From contig CALLUQ010000127.1 of NCBI GenBank assembly GCA_938010565.1, positions 1-41,014 of the forward strand: 41,014 nt of DNA. The letters are read 5' to 3'. The notes beneath the pieces were generated by a model. It was not told the DNA's origin and ran no database searches. It saw only the letters and a program-made list of their open reading frames with translations. Source of the stretch: an uncultured Flavobacteriales bacterium. Lineage in GTDB: Bacteria; Bacteroidota; Bacteroidia; Flavobacteriales_D; CALLUQ01. The first letter of the stretch is position 1, and the number at the start of each line of letters is the position of its first letter. A program made the position numbers and the translations under genes. This document shows positions 16,726-26,028 of the stretch, one piece after another.

Positions 16726-17504
16726 ACATCCGATGGAAAATCATACAATTGGCTTTCACCTTTGCTTTGGCAGGGGTACTGAGCGTTGCCTGGTGGTACA
16801 ACATGGAATTGTATGACGAAATTGATCACTTCAACAAAACGTATGGCGAAGTATTTCACAATGCTTCCGACAAACAGCATACTTTTCTGTTCTTGACGGC
16901 CATTGCGGGTGGGTTGCTGTTTTTTGTGCTGATATTACAACTGTTTTCCGGTTGGTCCCTGTTGCACGGCATCAACTCCAAAAACAAAAACCTTTCTTTT
17001 CAGGATGCTGAAGATCCAACCGGAACAACACCTAAAAAAAGCATTGCTGAGTTAACCGAAGCCTGGGTTTCGGAACGGATGGCAGGCTGGCCTGTTCGAA
17101 TGACAGAAGAGCAATTGTTTCAATCCGTTGCCAAAGCATTCGAAGCATGGGGCGGGTTATACTACCGGTCGGTAGGAGATATGTTACACGCTTCTTTCAC
17201 CTATGCCCTGTCTCCAAAAGAGCTGGCTTATCCGGTTGGAGCCAGCATGCCTGGCCAAGCTTTCTCCGGCGGAGATGTGCTGGCCTTGACCCCACTGCCC
17301 GAAGGCATCAAAATAGAAGGGAGCGGTTTGGGCAATACAGACCCCGTGGCGATCATTTATTTGCCTTTGTTCAGGGATCAGAAACCCATCGGTCTCATGG
17401 AGTTGGCCTTGTTGCATCCGGCAAAAGAACAGGAGATATCCAATGCCAGAGCATTGATGAAAGAAGCGGCGAAACGTTTGATAAAAGAGGAGGTTCATGG
17501 CTAA
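16722..17504 (+). CDS. Two-TM membrane protein with GAF-like domain
   Basis: 260 residues. TM segments at about 7-27 and 54-76 enclose a ~27-residue periplasmic loop; residues ~85-125 are a linker; ~130-255 resemble a GAF domain (AFEAWGGLYYRSVGDM ... IIYLPLFRDQKPIGLMELAL). No kinase, cyclase or phosphatase motif is present, so it is probably a sensory accessory. It overlaps the CheR-like gene upstream (ATGA) and the sensor phosphatase downstream by 8 bases, which fits a stable complex with one of them. The GAF call rests on the IxLPLF...PIGxMEL pattern only. Confidence 0.65.
   Translation: MNIRWKIIQLAFTFALAGVLSVAWWYNMELYDEIDHFNKTYGEVFHNASDKQHTFLFLTAIAGGLLFFVLILQLFSGWSLLHGINSKNKNLSFQDAEDPTGTTPKKSIAELTEAWVSERMAGWPVRMTEEQLFQSVAKAFEAWGGLYYRSVGDMLHASFTYALSPKELAYPVGASMPGQAFSGGDVLALTPLPEGIKIEGSGLGNTDPVAIIYLPLFRDQKPIGLMELALLHPAKEQEISNARALMKEAAKRLIKEEVHG
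17485..17494 (+). promoter_or_regulatory. Shine-Dalgarno-like site before the sensor phosphatase
   Basis: AAAGAGGAGG ends a few bases before the ATG at 17497, inside the end of the preceding gene. Strong SD sites are rare in Bacteroidota, so this one supports the chosen start and efficient re-initiation at the 8-base overlap. Confidence 0.4.
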
Positions 17505-20481
17505 ACTCGCTACCGGCCAGCTCTCCCGAATTGTTCGGCTCTCTGTTTATATGGGAGGGTTTGTGTTCATTGTTGTTTTGAGTTTGCAGAGTTGGCATGT
17601 AACAGATGCCCAACGGAACTTTGTTGCAAAGATCGAAAATGAAGCACTGCAAAAGCTGAAAGGCGTTGTATTGTCAGCTTCAGCCCGGATGGATGGCAAT
17701 GCATACCACGAGCTGATTAAAATTGCTCCGGCGAAAGACGACATTCGTGAAAGCGAACAAGAAGCAGGGTATTTTACCATTTATGAAACCCTTAGATCCG
17801 TTGCCAATCGGTTTGAAGTAAGCGGCGAAGTGTATACCCTGATCTCCGAACCGATGCCGGATGGGCTCTATCAAACCTATTACGGAGCCACCAGCCGCTT
17901 TTCGCCCAGGTGGCGGCACCCGTATCCGCTTCCGGTAAACATCCACAACATCCGGTTCAGGAACGGATATGAAAAACGCATTCGGGGAAAGAATTTGGAT
18001 GTATTGCTGGCTGTGGTGCCCATCTTTACCGGTGAAAACCAGGTGTGTGGTTTTGTGGGTTGTCATTCCGATTATGCTCCTGTTGCTTTGATGGCTGACG
18101 AAAACATGAGCCGCCTGATCTGGCAGCAAGTACCTGTAAGCATCGGATTTGCGGTCATGCTGTCTTTGTTCGTTATGGGCATCCGGCAATCCGTATTTCA
18201 GGAAGACGAATGGGCGAACAACATCCGGATTAAACTGAACAACACCTACCACATTATTGAAGAGTTTGTTGAAAATGTGAAGCGCGGGAATTATGAAAAA
18301 CCCTTGCAGCTCGATGATTATAAGGACGATAGTCTGGCGCGTTCGCTCAACGTTTTGCATGGAAAGCTGGCCGATAATGCCCGCAGTTCGACCGATCGGA
18401 GCTGGATTGCCGAAGGACGGCTGAAAATAGCTTCCTCGTTACGTTTACACAACGATTTTGAGGCCATGGCGCTGGACGTTGTTTCTGAGCTGACCGACTA
18501 TCTTGGTGCAGCGCAGGGAGCCTTTTACATCTGTGACGGAGAAAGGGAAAACATGACCATTGAAATGAAGGCCTTGTATGCGTATAACCGCAAAAAATAC
18601 CACGTTCAAAATTTTCGTTACGGCGAAGGGCTTGTCGGGCAATGTGCTTATGAACGGGCCGTCATCTACCGCACTGAGATCCCGGAAGATTATGTTACGA
18701 TATCTTCGGGAATTACAGGCGATATCAAACCCTCGGCCCTCCTGCTGGTACCGCTGATAACAAATGAAAAATTGCATGGAATTCTGGAACTGGCAGCCAC
18801 CCGAAGGTTTACCGAAATAGAGATTCGCTTTGCAGAAGAACTGGGAGATGTCATTGCCCGTTCCATTTTCAATTTAAAAACCAATATCCGTACCTTGGAA
18901 CTGCTGCGCGAATCGCAGGAAAAAAGCGAGGCACTGGAGCAGCAACAAGAAGAATTGCGCCAAAATGAACGCAAGATCCACAGTTTGCTGGAAAATGCTT
19001 CGGAGGTCATTACCATTTACAACGAAGTGGGAACAGTCATTTATGAAAGCCCTTCCGTGAAAAGCATTCTGGGCTACGATCCCAATGATATTGTAGGGCG
19101 TTCCGATTTCGGGAACATCCACCCGGAAGGCCTCGAAAAAGTGCAAAACATGTTCGCCGCATTGCGCAATCACCCGGATAGCTTGCAAAAGATCGAATTT
19201 CAATACCAAAAGAAAGATGGCAACTGGATCTGGCTCGAATCCTTTGGAAAAAACCTGGTGGACGACCCTGCCATTGGCGGCATCGTGCTGAATTCCCGCG
19301 ATATTACCGAACGGCGTGTAGCCGAACAGGAACAAATTATGCGCGGCAAAATGCAGGCCCTTTCGGAAAACTCCCGGGACATTATTATCCGGTTTAACCT
19401 TCAAGGCCGGTTTCTGTATACCAACCCCATGTTGGAACAGTATACCCGTATTCCAAAAAGCCGTTTTGACCATGCTTTGTTTACCGAGATCGGACTGGAG
19501 GAAAGCATGGTGAACCATTGGTTAAAAATTCTGGACCGGATCCGACATAGCAACCAATTGGTGGCCGAAGAAATGCCCTTTCTAACACCGGAAGGCGAAC
19601 GGGTGATGAACGTGAGTGCCATTCCGGAAATGGACGAAGATGGCCGGTTGGACACGGTTTTGATGGTATTGCACGATATTACCGGGCAAAAACAGCAAGA
19701 AGCCATCATCAAAAAAGCCAACAAAAAGATTACGGATTCGATCAACTATGCACGCCGCATCCAAAGCTCCATTATACCCGACAACGGGTTGATCCGGGAA
19801 TATTTCCGGCAATCGTTCATTTTTTACCGTGCCAAGGATGTGGTAAGCGGCGATTTTCCCTGGCTGAAGAAAAAAGGCGATGCGATTTTCCTTGCAGCAG
19901 TAGATTGTACCGGACACGGAGTTCCGGGGGCGATGATGTCGTTGATCGGTTATTTCCTGCTCAACAACATTACCGATATGCCACAAGACTTTACCCCGGC
20001 CGAAGTACTCACCCATTTGCACGAAGGTGTAAGAACTACTTTGCGACAAGGCCGCGAGGGAGCGGAAGCCAAAGACGGAATGGATGTTGCCTTGTGTAAG
20101 ATCAACCCCCAAACCATGCAGATGGAATATTCCGGAGCCCACCGCCCCCTTTATCTGGTGCGGGAAGGCACATTGACCCAATACAAAGGAACCCGGAAAG
20201 CCATTGGCGGAACGGTAGCCAGACAGAACAAAGCGTTTATAAACCACACCATAAAACTACAAGAAGGAGACGCCATTTATTTTTTCTCCGACGGCTTGCC
20301 CGATCAGTTTGGCGGGCCTGAAAACTTCAAATATGCTCCGAAACGCATCCGTGATAAAGTAAGCAAAAGCCACGGAACGGATATGCAAAAACTCTTGCAA
20401 TGGTTTGAAGATGACTTTGTAAAGTGGAAGGGTGGAGAAAAGCAAACGGATGATGTTTTATTAATCGGAATAAAGTTTTAA
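17497..20481 (+). CDS. SiaA-like membrane sensor PP2C phosphatase (TM-GAF-PAS-PAS-SpoIIE)
   Basis: 994 residues. TM1 ~12-31; periplasmic sensor region ~33-210 (Cache-like; PLLDVLLAVVPI-type core); TM2 ~211-229; linker/HAMP-like ~235-300; GAF ~310-460; coiled coil ~462-492; PAS ~495-607 and ~618-732, each ending in RDIT or HDIT; SpoIIE/PP2C phosphatase ~745-994. Metal-binding acids are present: D781 and D786 in RAKDVVSGDF, D803 in VDCTGHG, D863 in GMDVAL, D932 in FSDGLPDQFGG and D985 in QTDDV. The next genes are a SiaB-type kinase and two SiaC-type substrates, so by analogy with Pseudomonas SiaA it should dephosphorylate the SiaC-like proteins in response to an external signal. Confidence 0.9.
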   Translation: MAKLATGQLSRIVRLSVYMGGFVFIVVLSLQSWHVTDAQRNFVAKIENEALQKLKGVVLSASARMDGNAYHELIKIAPAKDDIRESEQEAGYFTIYETLRSVANRFEVSGEVYTLISEPMPDGLYQTYYGATSRFSPRWRHPYPLPVNIHNIRFRNGYEKRIRGKNLDVLLAVVPIFTGENQVCGFVGCHSDYAPVALMADENMSRLIWQQVPVSIGFAVMLSLFVMGIRQSVFQEDEWANNIRIKLNNTYHIIEEFVENVKRGNYEKPLQLDDYKDDSLARSLNVLHGKLADNARSSTDRSWIAEGRLKIASSLRLHNDFEAMALDVVSELTDYLGAAQGAFYICDGERENMTIEMKALYAYNRKKYHVQNFRYGEGLVGQCAYERAVIYRTEIPEDYVTISSGITGDIKPSALLLVPLITNEKLHGILELAATRRFTEIEIRFAEELGDVIARSIFNLKTNIRTLELLRESQEKSEALEQQQEELRQNERKIHSLLENASEVITIYNEVGTVIYESPSVKSILGYDPNDIVGRSDFGNIHPEGLEKVQNMFAALRNHPDSLQKIEFQYQKKDGNWIWLESFGKNLVDDPAIGGIVLNSRDITERRVAEQEQIMRGKMQALSENSRDIIIRFNLQGRFLYTNPMLEQYTRIPKSRFDHALFTEIGLEESMVNHWLKILDRIRHSNQLVAEEMPFLTPEGERVMNVSAIPEMDEDGRLDTVLMVLHDITGQKQQEAIIKKANKKITDSINYARRIQSSIIPDNGLIREYFRQSFIFYRAKDVVSGDFPWLKKKGDAIFLAAVDCTGHGVPGAMMSLIGYFLLNNITDMPQDFTPAEVLTHLHEGVRTTLRQGREGAEAKDGMDVALCKINPQTMQMEYSGAHRPLYLVREGTLTQYKGTRKAIGGTVARQNKAFINHTIKLQEGDAIYFFSDGLPDQFGGPENFKYAPKRIRDKVSKSHGTDMQKLLQWFEDDFVKWKGGEKQTDDVLLIGIKF

Positions 20482-20505
20482 TTTTTAGTTAAGCGGTTAA
20501 AATTT

Positions 20506-21081
20506 ATGGAGGAAAATCAAATTGACCCAAAGTTTACCAAATTTGCATATGAATTTCATACCACCATGGTAGACAGAAAGTTGATGCTCGCATACGAAGG
20601 AGAAATCAACCAACAACTAACCAAAACATTTGCTTCCATGGCAAAAAATACGCTGGAAAAAGATGAAGAAGACAACAGCGTTCGCCGGAAAGTATTCCAT
20701 GTAATGGTAGAATGCCTTCAGAACATAGGCAAACATACCGACGATCCGGATTCGGGTACGGGAATATCGCCGGGTTCGGGCATCTTTTTGGTTGGAAAAA
20801 CAAAAGATCATTATGCCATCACTACAGGAAACATTGTATCGAAAACCCGGATCCATGAGATCAGAACTTTACTGACCGGCATCAATAAACTTGATCCGGA
20901 TGACCTCAAAACGCTTTATAAAAAGCAATTACGCGAATCGCGCCTTTCCGAAAAAGGAGGAGCCGGTCTGGGTTTTATTGATATTGCAAAAAAAACCGGC
21001 CAGAAGATTGGCTTTGATTTTATTGAAGTAAATGAAAAAGTCGATTTTTTCTTGTTAAAAATACGGATAAAAAGAAACTGA
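20506..21081 (+). CDS. siaB: SiaB-family protein kinase (GHKL-like)
   Basis: 191 residues, 24 bases after the phosphatase. It resembles SiaB (DUF6272): an N-box-like ECLQN (E69, N73) in a helix, and a glycine-rich G-box-like GGAGLGFIDIAKKTG (151-165), as in GHKL ATPases. In Pseudomonas aeruginosa SiaB phosphorylates SiaC on a threonine and SiaA reverses this. The order phosphatase-kinase-substrate is the same here. No transmembrane segment is present; it is cytoplasmic. Symbol is used by family analogy, not proven orthology. Confidence 0.8.
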   Translation: MEENQIDPKFTKFAYEFHTTMVDRKLMLAYEGEINQQLTKTFASMAKNTLEKDEEDNSVRRKVFHVMVECLQNIGKHTDDPDSGTGISPGSGIFLVGKTKDHYAITTGNIVSKTRIHEIRTLLTGINKLDPDDLKTLYKKQLRESRLSEKGGAGLGFIDIAKKTGQKIGFDFIEVNEKVDFFLLKIRIKRN

Positions 21082-21108
21082 TCTAAAAACGGAACCATAC
21101 CCTTCATC

Positions 21109-21489
21109 ATGGAAATTATCAACATAAAAGCTACGGACGAAACGCCCGAAGTTACCCTGAATGCCGCCAACCATACTTTCCTTATCGCAGGCCGTTCTTT
21201 GCCTGAAGACGTTACTGCTTTTTACGACCCGATTGTTAGTTGGCTCAGTGTGTATATTCAAGAACCGAATGATATTACCGAGTTTGTTTTTAGGATGGAT
21301 TATTTTAACACCGCTTCGTCCAAAATGATCTTGGACGTTATTTTAAAACTGGAACATCTGGTTGAATCCGGTCACAATGCTGTCGTAAAATGGTGCTACA
21401 GAGAAGACGACGAAGACATGGAAGAAGCAGGGGAAGAATATGCCGATATTGTTGAGGTTCCATTCAGGATGATCCCGATCGAAGTTTAG
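21109..21489 (+). CDS. siaC: SiaC-family phospho-switch protein (DUF1987), copy 1
   Basis: 126 residues. The DUF1987 signature is clear: TPEVTLN near the start, FLIAGRSLPEDV (24-35), FRMDYFNTASSKM (61-73) and the C-terminal YADIVEVPF. The threonine in DYFNT is residue 68, the same position as the SiaC Thr68 known to be phosphorylated in P. aeruginosa. SiaC in the free form there activates the diguanylate cyclase SiaD; no GGDEF gene is in this window, so the target must differ. The acidic stretch REDDEDMEEAGEEY (97-110) is a possible partner surface. Confidence 0.88.
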   Translation: MEIINIKATDETPEVTLNAANHTFLIAGRSLPEDVTAFYDPIVSWLSVYIQEPNDITEFVFRMDYFNTASSKMILDVILKLEHLVESGHNAVVKWCYREDDEDMEEAGEEYADIVEVPFRMIPIEV

Positions 21490-21536
21490 CCTTTTGTATT
21501 CTGCCGGATTACCGGATTAAAATTTGCCTGCCTGCT

Positions 21537-21941
21537 ATGAACTTGAAAAAAACACCCTTGTTTTTTAAACCCACCCCAAGTACTCCCGAAGTGATGTTCG
21601 ATCCGGATAGAAATGTTTTTGAGATCAAAGGCCGTTCCATACCTGAACATGCACTTTCTTTTTATGGCCCGATACTGGAATGGTTGAGGGCATACGAGGA
21701 GGTTACTCGGGTGCATACCATCACCTTTCATTTTCAACTCGACTACTTTAATACGCCTTCTGCCAAACCACTTCTTGAAATTTTTCGCATTATGGATGAG
21801 TGGACCGGAAAAGGGCTTCGGGTCGAATTGCTTTGGCATTACAGAGACGATGATCCGGAAATGCGGGAAGTGGGCGAAGAGTTTTCTCAATTTATCAAAA
21901 CCCCTTTGCAATTGGTTCCTTTTCGGGGCTTTGCAGACTAA
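21537..21941 (+). CDS. SiaC-family phospho-switch protein (DUF1987), copy 2
   Basis: 134 residues, 47 bases after copy 1 and clearly related: TPEVMFD, FEIKGRSIPEHA (29-40), LDYFNTPSAKP (69-78, Thr73) and EEFSQFIKTPLQLVPF. The N-terminus is about 5 residues longer and the loop between the strands differs (TRVHTITFHFQ). Two DUF1987 substrates served by one kinase and one phosphatase suggest two outputs, for example the ABC transporter that follows and something elsewhere. The start at 21537 follows AT-rich sequence without an SD site. Confidence 0.85.
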   Translation: MNLKKTPLFFKPTPSTPEVMFDPDRNVFEIKGRSIPEHALSFYGPILEWLRAYEEVTRVHTITFHFQLDYFNTPSAKPLLEIFRIMDEWTGKGLRVELLWHYRDDDPEMREVGEEFSQFIKTPLQLVPFRGFAD

Positions 21942-21958
21942 ACCTTACAATCCCCCCG

Positions 21959-24900
21959 ATGAGTGAAGAGGTACTCAAAGCACTCATGCAGCTCTTTGCT
22001 ATCATCTCCAAACAGGACGATGGTACCAGTGCCGAAGAGCGGCTGTATGTGGAAAGATTTCTGAAACTGCAACTCACCGAAGATGCAGTACAAGAATACC
22101 TTATGCTATTTGAAAAACATGCCGGGTTGGATGCGGGATCGTTGGCTAAAGCAGCCCGAAGGGCCGCGAAAACTCAAAAGGAAAAGCAAGAAAACAAAGA
22201 AAAAAAACCAAAGCAGGAAAAAAAACTTACCTCTGTAAAGGATTCGGTCCGAACCCTCGGCATTTGTAAAAAAATTAACAAAACGCTCACCCAGCGCCAA
22301 AAGATAGTGGTATTGGTACGTTTGTTTGAGTTGATCAATGCTGAAAAAAAAATTACGGAACAGCGGGTGGCGATCATTGAGACCACAGCCAAAGTTTTCA
22401 ACATTTCTGCCGGGGAATACCGGGTTATTGAGCGCTTTGTGCTGCAAACAGAGCCCAACCAATTAAACTGCGATGAAATTTTACTGGCAGCAGCCTCGTC
22501 TGCAACCGGTGGCCTTAAGTCGCGTTTTATTGAAACCCCTAACCTCGATGGTACGATCATCTTGCTCCGCATTCGGAGTGTGGAACTTTTTATGGTAAAA
22601 TATTCCGGGCAAAGCCAGGTGAACCTCAATGGCCGGTTAATGCACCACCAACGCATCTACCTTTTTGCGAATGGAAGCTCAATTCGTCCTCCATCCGGAA
22701 AACCCATTTATTACAGCGATGTGGTGGCCCATTTCATGAAAGGAGGACCCGGGGAGCAACTCACGTTTTATGTAAACAAAATCACGTACACGTTCCCTAA
22801 CGGGGAGGTAGGCCTGAACAAAATAAACCTGGCAGAAACAGAAGGTAAACTGATCGGGCTGATGGGAGCCAGCGGAGCAGGAAAAACCACCCTCCTCAAT
22901 GTAATGGCAGGCATTTTCGCTCCCGCACAGGGCCAGGTATTGCTCAACGGCATTGACTTGCACAAAGAAACAAAAAAACAGGAGGGAGTTATCGGGTACA
23001 TTCCGCAAGACGATCTGTTGATCGAAGAACTCACCGTTTTTCAAAACCTGTATTACAATGCCAAACTCTGTCTTAACCACCTAAGCGAAAAAGAACTGAT
23101 CCAAAAAGTAGCACATACTTTACACAGTTTGGGCCTGTCGGATTATAAAAACCAGCGGGTAGGCAGTCCGCTCGACAAAACCATCTCAGGAGGGCAACGC
23201 AAACGCCTGAACATTGCGCTGGAGTTTATCCGCGAACCTTCCGTATTGTTTGTAGATGAACCTACCTCGGGCCTCTCTTCCCGCGATTCGGAAAATGTGA
23301 TGGATCTGCTTCGGGAACTCATCCTGAAAGGCAAACTGGTTTTTGTGGTGATCCACCAGCCTTCTTCCGACATTTACAAGCTATTCGATAAAATGGTGAT
23401 CCTTGATAAAGGCGGATGGCAGGTGTATTACGGCAATCCGGTTGAAGCGCTGATGTACTTTAAACGCATCGATCACCAGGTAAATGCGGGAGTGGGCGAA
23501 TGCACTGTTTGCGGTAGTGTTAATCCGGAACAGATCTTCAATATCCTCGAATCCAGAGTGGTGGACGAATATGGTCGGTTTACCGATCACCGTAAAATTA
23601 AACCCGAAGGCTGGCACCGGCTCTACAAGGAAAACTTTACCCAAGATTTGCCCGAGGTTGTGGAGGATAAACCGCCAGGTTCGCTGCATCGGCCGCATTT
23701 TCTCAAGCAATTCGGGATCTTTTTTACCCGGGATATTTTAGCTAAAGCCGGAAACAAACAATACGTTTACCTCAACGTATTCATCTCGCCGATACTCGCC
23801 TTCATTTTATCCGTGATCGTGCGTTATACAAGCTCCAACTCCGGCATTTACCTGTTTCGGGAAAACGACAACATTCCGGCGTATATCTTCATGTGCATCA
23901 TTGTTTCTCTTTTTATCGGATTAACCGTGAGTGCGGAAGAAATATACCGGGATCGACGCATGTTGAAAAGGGAAGCCTTTCTGAACCTTTCGCGGGGTTC
24001 GTACCTCTTTTCCAAATTGGCCATTCTGTTCTCGTTGTCGCTTTTCCAATCGGGTGTTTTTACGTTGATCGGGAACAGCATTCTGGAGTTTCCGGGTATG
24101 TTTATGTATTACTGGATGATGCTGTTTACGGTATCCTGTTTTGCAAATGTTCTGGGGCTCAACATTTCATCTGCTTTTAATTCGCCGGTTACGATTTACA
24201 TCCTTATTCCCATTATCCTTATTCCTCAAATGATCTTGGGAGGTGCCATGTTTGATTTTGATAAACTGAACCGGATGTTGGGCCGGGAGGGAGCCGTACC
24301 TGTTCTTGCCGAATTTATGGCAGCCCGGTGGGCCTATGAAGGGCTGATGGTAAATCAGTTTGTACACAACGATTTTGAAAAACAGTTCTATCGGCAGGAA
24401 CAAATGGAAAGCCTTTTTGATTATAAAAATGCGTATTACATTCCGGAGTTGCAGAAACGTTTTCAATTTGTAAAAGCGCATTACAAAAGTGAAAACGACA
24501 GTGTGCTGAACCGGGTAAGAGAAGAACTGGCTTTGTTGCGCCACGAGCTGGCAAAGGAAGCTCCCATCCATGCCGGCCGGTTGCCTGATCCGGAGTATAA
24601 AAAGCTTACCCCGGAATCGTTCGATGCGGATGTAATGGCGTCTACGGATGCGTTTTTAGCGATGGTTGCGGAATATTATACGGTTCATTTTAACGACAAA
24701 ACACGCGCTAAATCAACACTGTTGGATGCGCTCCAGAACACTCCCGAAAAACGCGATTCTTTTCTGAAGGCCCGGAATGTCACTCAAAATGAATACCTGG
24801 CCGATCTGGTCCGTAAGAAATTTGCCGAAGATAAGATCATTCGGGATGGAAAGGAGTTGGTGCAGATCATGGGGCCTGTTTACCGATTGCCAACCGCTCA

Positions 24901-25087
24901 TCACCTTCTTGATTTCCGCACGCACTTTTACGCACCGAAAAAACATCTCTTGGGCCGGATATTCGACACGTTCTACTTCAATTTATCGGCGATCTGGGCA
25001 ATGGCATTTTTATTATATGTTGCATTATACTTCGATATTTTGAAAAAAATATTGTATCTTATTAGTCGTTTCGAAATAGATAAATAG
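21959..25087 (+). CDS. ABCG-type transporter with TerB-like and FHA-like N-terminal region
   Basis: 1042 residues. 1-55 and ~95-165 look like two TerB-type helical segments separated by a Lys/Glu-rich linker (65-92). Residues ~195-260 (LLRIRSVELFMVKY ... VNLNGR) look like an FHA-type beta sandwich. The ABC domain is ~268-500: Walker A GASGAGKTT (303-311), Q350, signature ISGGQRKRL (409-417), Walker B VLFVDEP (429-435) and H466. A Cys pair CTVC lies at 515-518. Membrane segments are at about 605-622, 640-657, 685-705, 715-735, 745-763 and 1010-1030, the ABCG order (ABC first, then TMD). A large ~240-residue soluble insert (~770-1005) precedes the last TM. Substrate unknown; it follows the SiaC pair by 17 bases, suggesting control by the switch. 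Confidence 0.85.
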   Translation: MSEEVLKALMQLFAIISKQDDGTSAEERLYVERFLKLQLTEDAVQEYLMLFEKHAGLDAGSLAKAARRAAKTQKEKQENKEKKPKQEKKLTSVKDSVRTLGICKKINKTLTQRQKIVVLVRLFELINAEKKITEQRVAIIETTAKVFNISAGEYRVIERFVLQTEPNQLNCDEILLAAASSATGGLKSRFIETPNLDGTIILLRIRSVELFMVKYSGQSQVNLNGRLMHHQRIYLFANGSSIRPPSGKPIYYSDVVAHFMKGGPGEQLTFYVNKITYTFPNGEVGLNKINLAETEGKLIGLMGASGAGKTTLLNVMAGIFAPAQGQVLLNGIDLHKETKKQEGVIGYIPQDDLLIEELTVFQNLYYNAKLCLNHLSEKELIQKVAHTLHSLGLSDYKNQRVGSPLDKTISGGQRKRLNIALEFIREPSVLFVDEPTSGLSSRDSENVMDLLRELILKGKLVFVVIHQPSSDIYKLFDKMVILDKGGWQVYYGNPVEALMYFKRIDHQVNAGVGECTVCGSVNPEQIFNILESRVVDEYGRFTDHRKIKPEGWHRLYKENFTQDLPEVVEDKPPGSLHRPHFLKQFGIFFTRDILAKAGNKQYVYLNVFISPILAFILSVIVRYTSSNSGIYLFRENDNIPAYIFMCIIVSLFIGLTVSAEEIYRDRRMLKREAFLNLSRGSYLFSKLAILFSLSLFQSGVFTLIGNSILEFPGMFMYYWMMLFTVSCFANVLGLNISSAFNSPVTIYILIPIILIPQMILGGAMFDFDKLNRMLGREGAVPVLAEFMAARWAYEGLMVNQFVHNDFEKQFYRQEQMESLFDYKNAYYIPELQKRFQFVKAHYKSENDSVLNRVREELALLRHELAKEAPIHAGRLPDPEYKKLTPESFDADVMASTDAFLAMVAEYYTVHFNDKTRAKSTLLDALQNTPEKRDSFLKARNVTQNEYLADLVRKKFAEDKIIRDGKELVQIMGPVYRLPTAHHLLDFRTHFYAPKKHLLGRIFDTFYFNLSAIWAMAFLLYVALYFDILKKILYLISRFEIDK

Positions 25088-25093
25088 CAGAAA

Positions 25094-26026
25094 ATGAATT
25101 GTTTACAAAGCAGGATGACGTTCAAAACAGGAGCGAAAGCAGCGGTTGTTCTTCTTGTTGTTTTTTCCATCTCTTGTGGTGAAGAAACGCCTCCTCGGGA
25201 TTACAACCGGGCTTTGCTGGAAGCCGATACGTTGGTTATGGAAGCTCCGGGAGTGGCCGACGAATCCTTGGAGCGCATCATTCAGGCTATTCCTTCTCCC
25301 ATCGAAATGAGTGCTTTACTTTTATCGGCTGATGCGGAGTATTCGGAAACAGTGCTGAATCAAACGTCAAATTACGATGCTTATACGACGAGCCATAAAC
25401 AAGCATTGAACCTTGGTGTTTTTGGGGCTGACCTGGGGTACCTCAACCTCTATAAAAAAACAGGCACTTCTCTTGAATATCTGAAAACCATCAAACAACT
25501 TTCGGAAGACCTGAAAGTGGGCCAGTTTTTTGATTTCGATCACCTGAAAGAACTTTCGGGCTCAGAAGACAATGTCGATTCCCTGCTGACCATTTCTACC
25601 CGGAATTTCAGCCAGATGAACCGTCATCTCCGCGAAGAAAAACGAGGAAAGATCAGTGTACTCATCGTTACGGGTACATTTATTGAAGGCTTGCATATGG
25701 CCTGTCAGACCGTAAAGTCCAAACCCATCGACAGGGTCAAAGAACGCATTGGCGAACAACAATACAGTGTGGAAGCATTGTTGGCGATCCTCAAAGTGTA
25801 CGAGAAAGATGCCCGGATAGCCGAACTCATTGCTGCTTTTGAAGGATTGAAGGAAAGCATGACTGAAGTGAAAATAGAGATCATCCGCAAAGAACCCGTA
25901 ATGGAAGAAATAGATGGCATACTTACATTGGTAGATCAGGATGAAAGTGTGGTTACAATACCCAACGAAACCCTCCGTAAAATTATCTCCGCCACCGAAG
26001 CGATCAGGAATAAAATTATTAGTTGA
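25094..26026 (+). CDS. Predicted lipoprotein of unknown function
   Basis: 310 residues, or 303 from the alternative ATG at 25115, which gives a tidier signal peptide. The lipobox is FSISC with the lipidated Cys at residue 28; mature protein begins CGEETPPRDY. The rest is mostly helical and acidic, with no Cys or catalytic motif I recognise. Positive-free residues after the Cys fit surface or outer-membrane-facing placement in Bacteroidota. It begins 6 bases after the ABC transporter, so it is probably its periplasmic or outer-membrane partner. Confidence 0.75.
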   Translation: MNCLQSRMTFKTGAKAAVVLLVVFSISCGEETPPRDYNRALLEADTLVMEAPGVADESLERIIQAIPSPIEMSALLLSADAEYSETVLNQTSNYDAYTTSHKQALNLGVFGADLGYLNLYKKTGTSLEYLKTIKQLSEDLKVGQFFDFDHLKELSGSEDNVDSLLTISTRNFSQMNRHLREEKRGKISVLIVTGTFIEGLHMACQTVKSKPIDRVKERIGEQQYSVEALLAILKVYEKDARIAELIAAFEGLKESMTEVKIEIIRKEPVMEEIDGILTLVDQDESVVTIPNETLRKIISATEAIRNKIIS

Positions 26027-26028
26027 AA

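Noticed and set aside
18874-20247. Long minus-strand ORFs (214 and 221 residues) inside the sensor phosphatase
   Set aside because: Shadows of a well-supported gene with all catalytic motifs on the plus strand.
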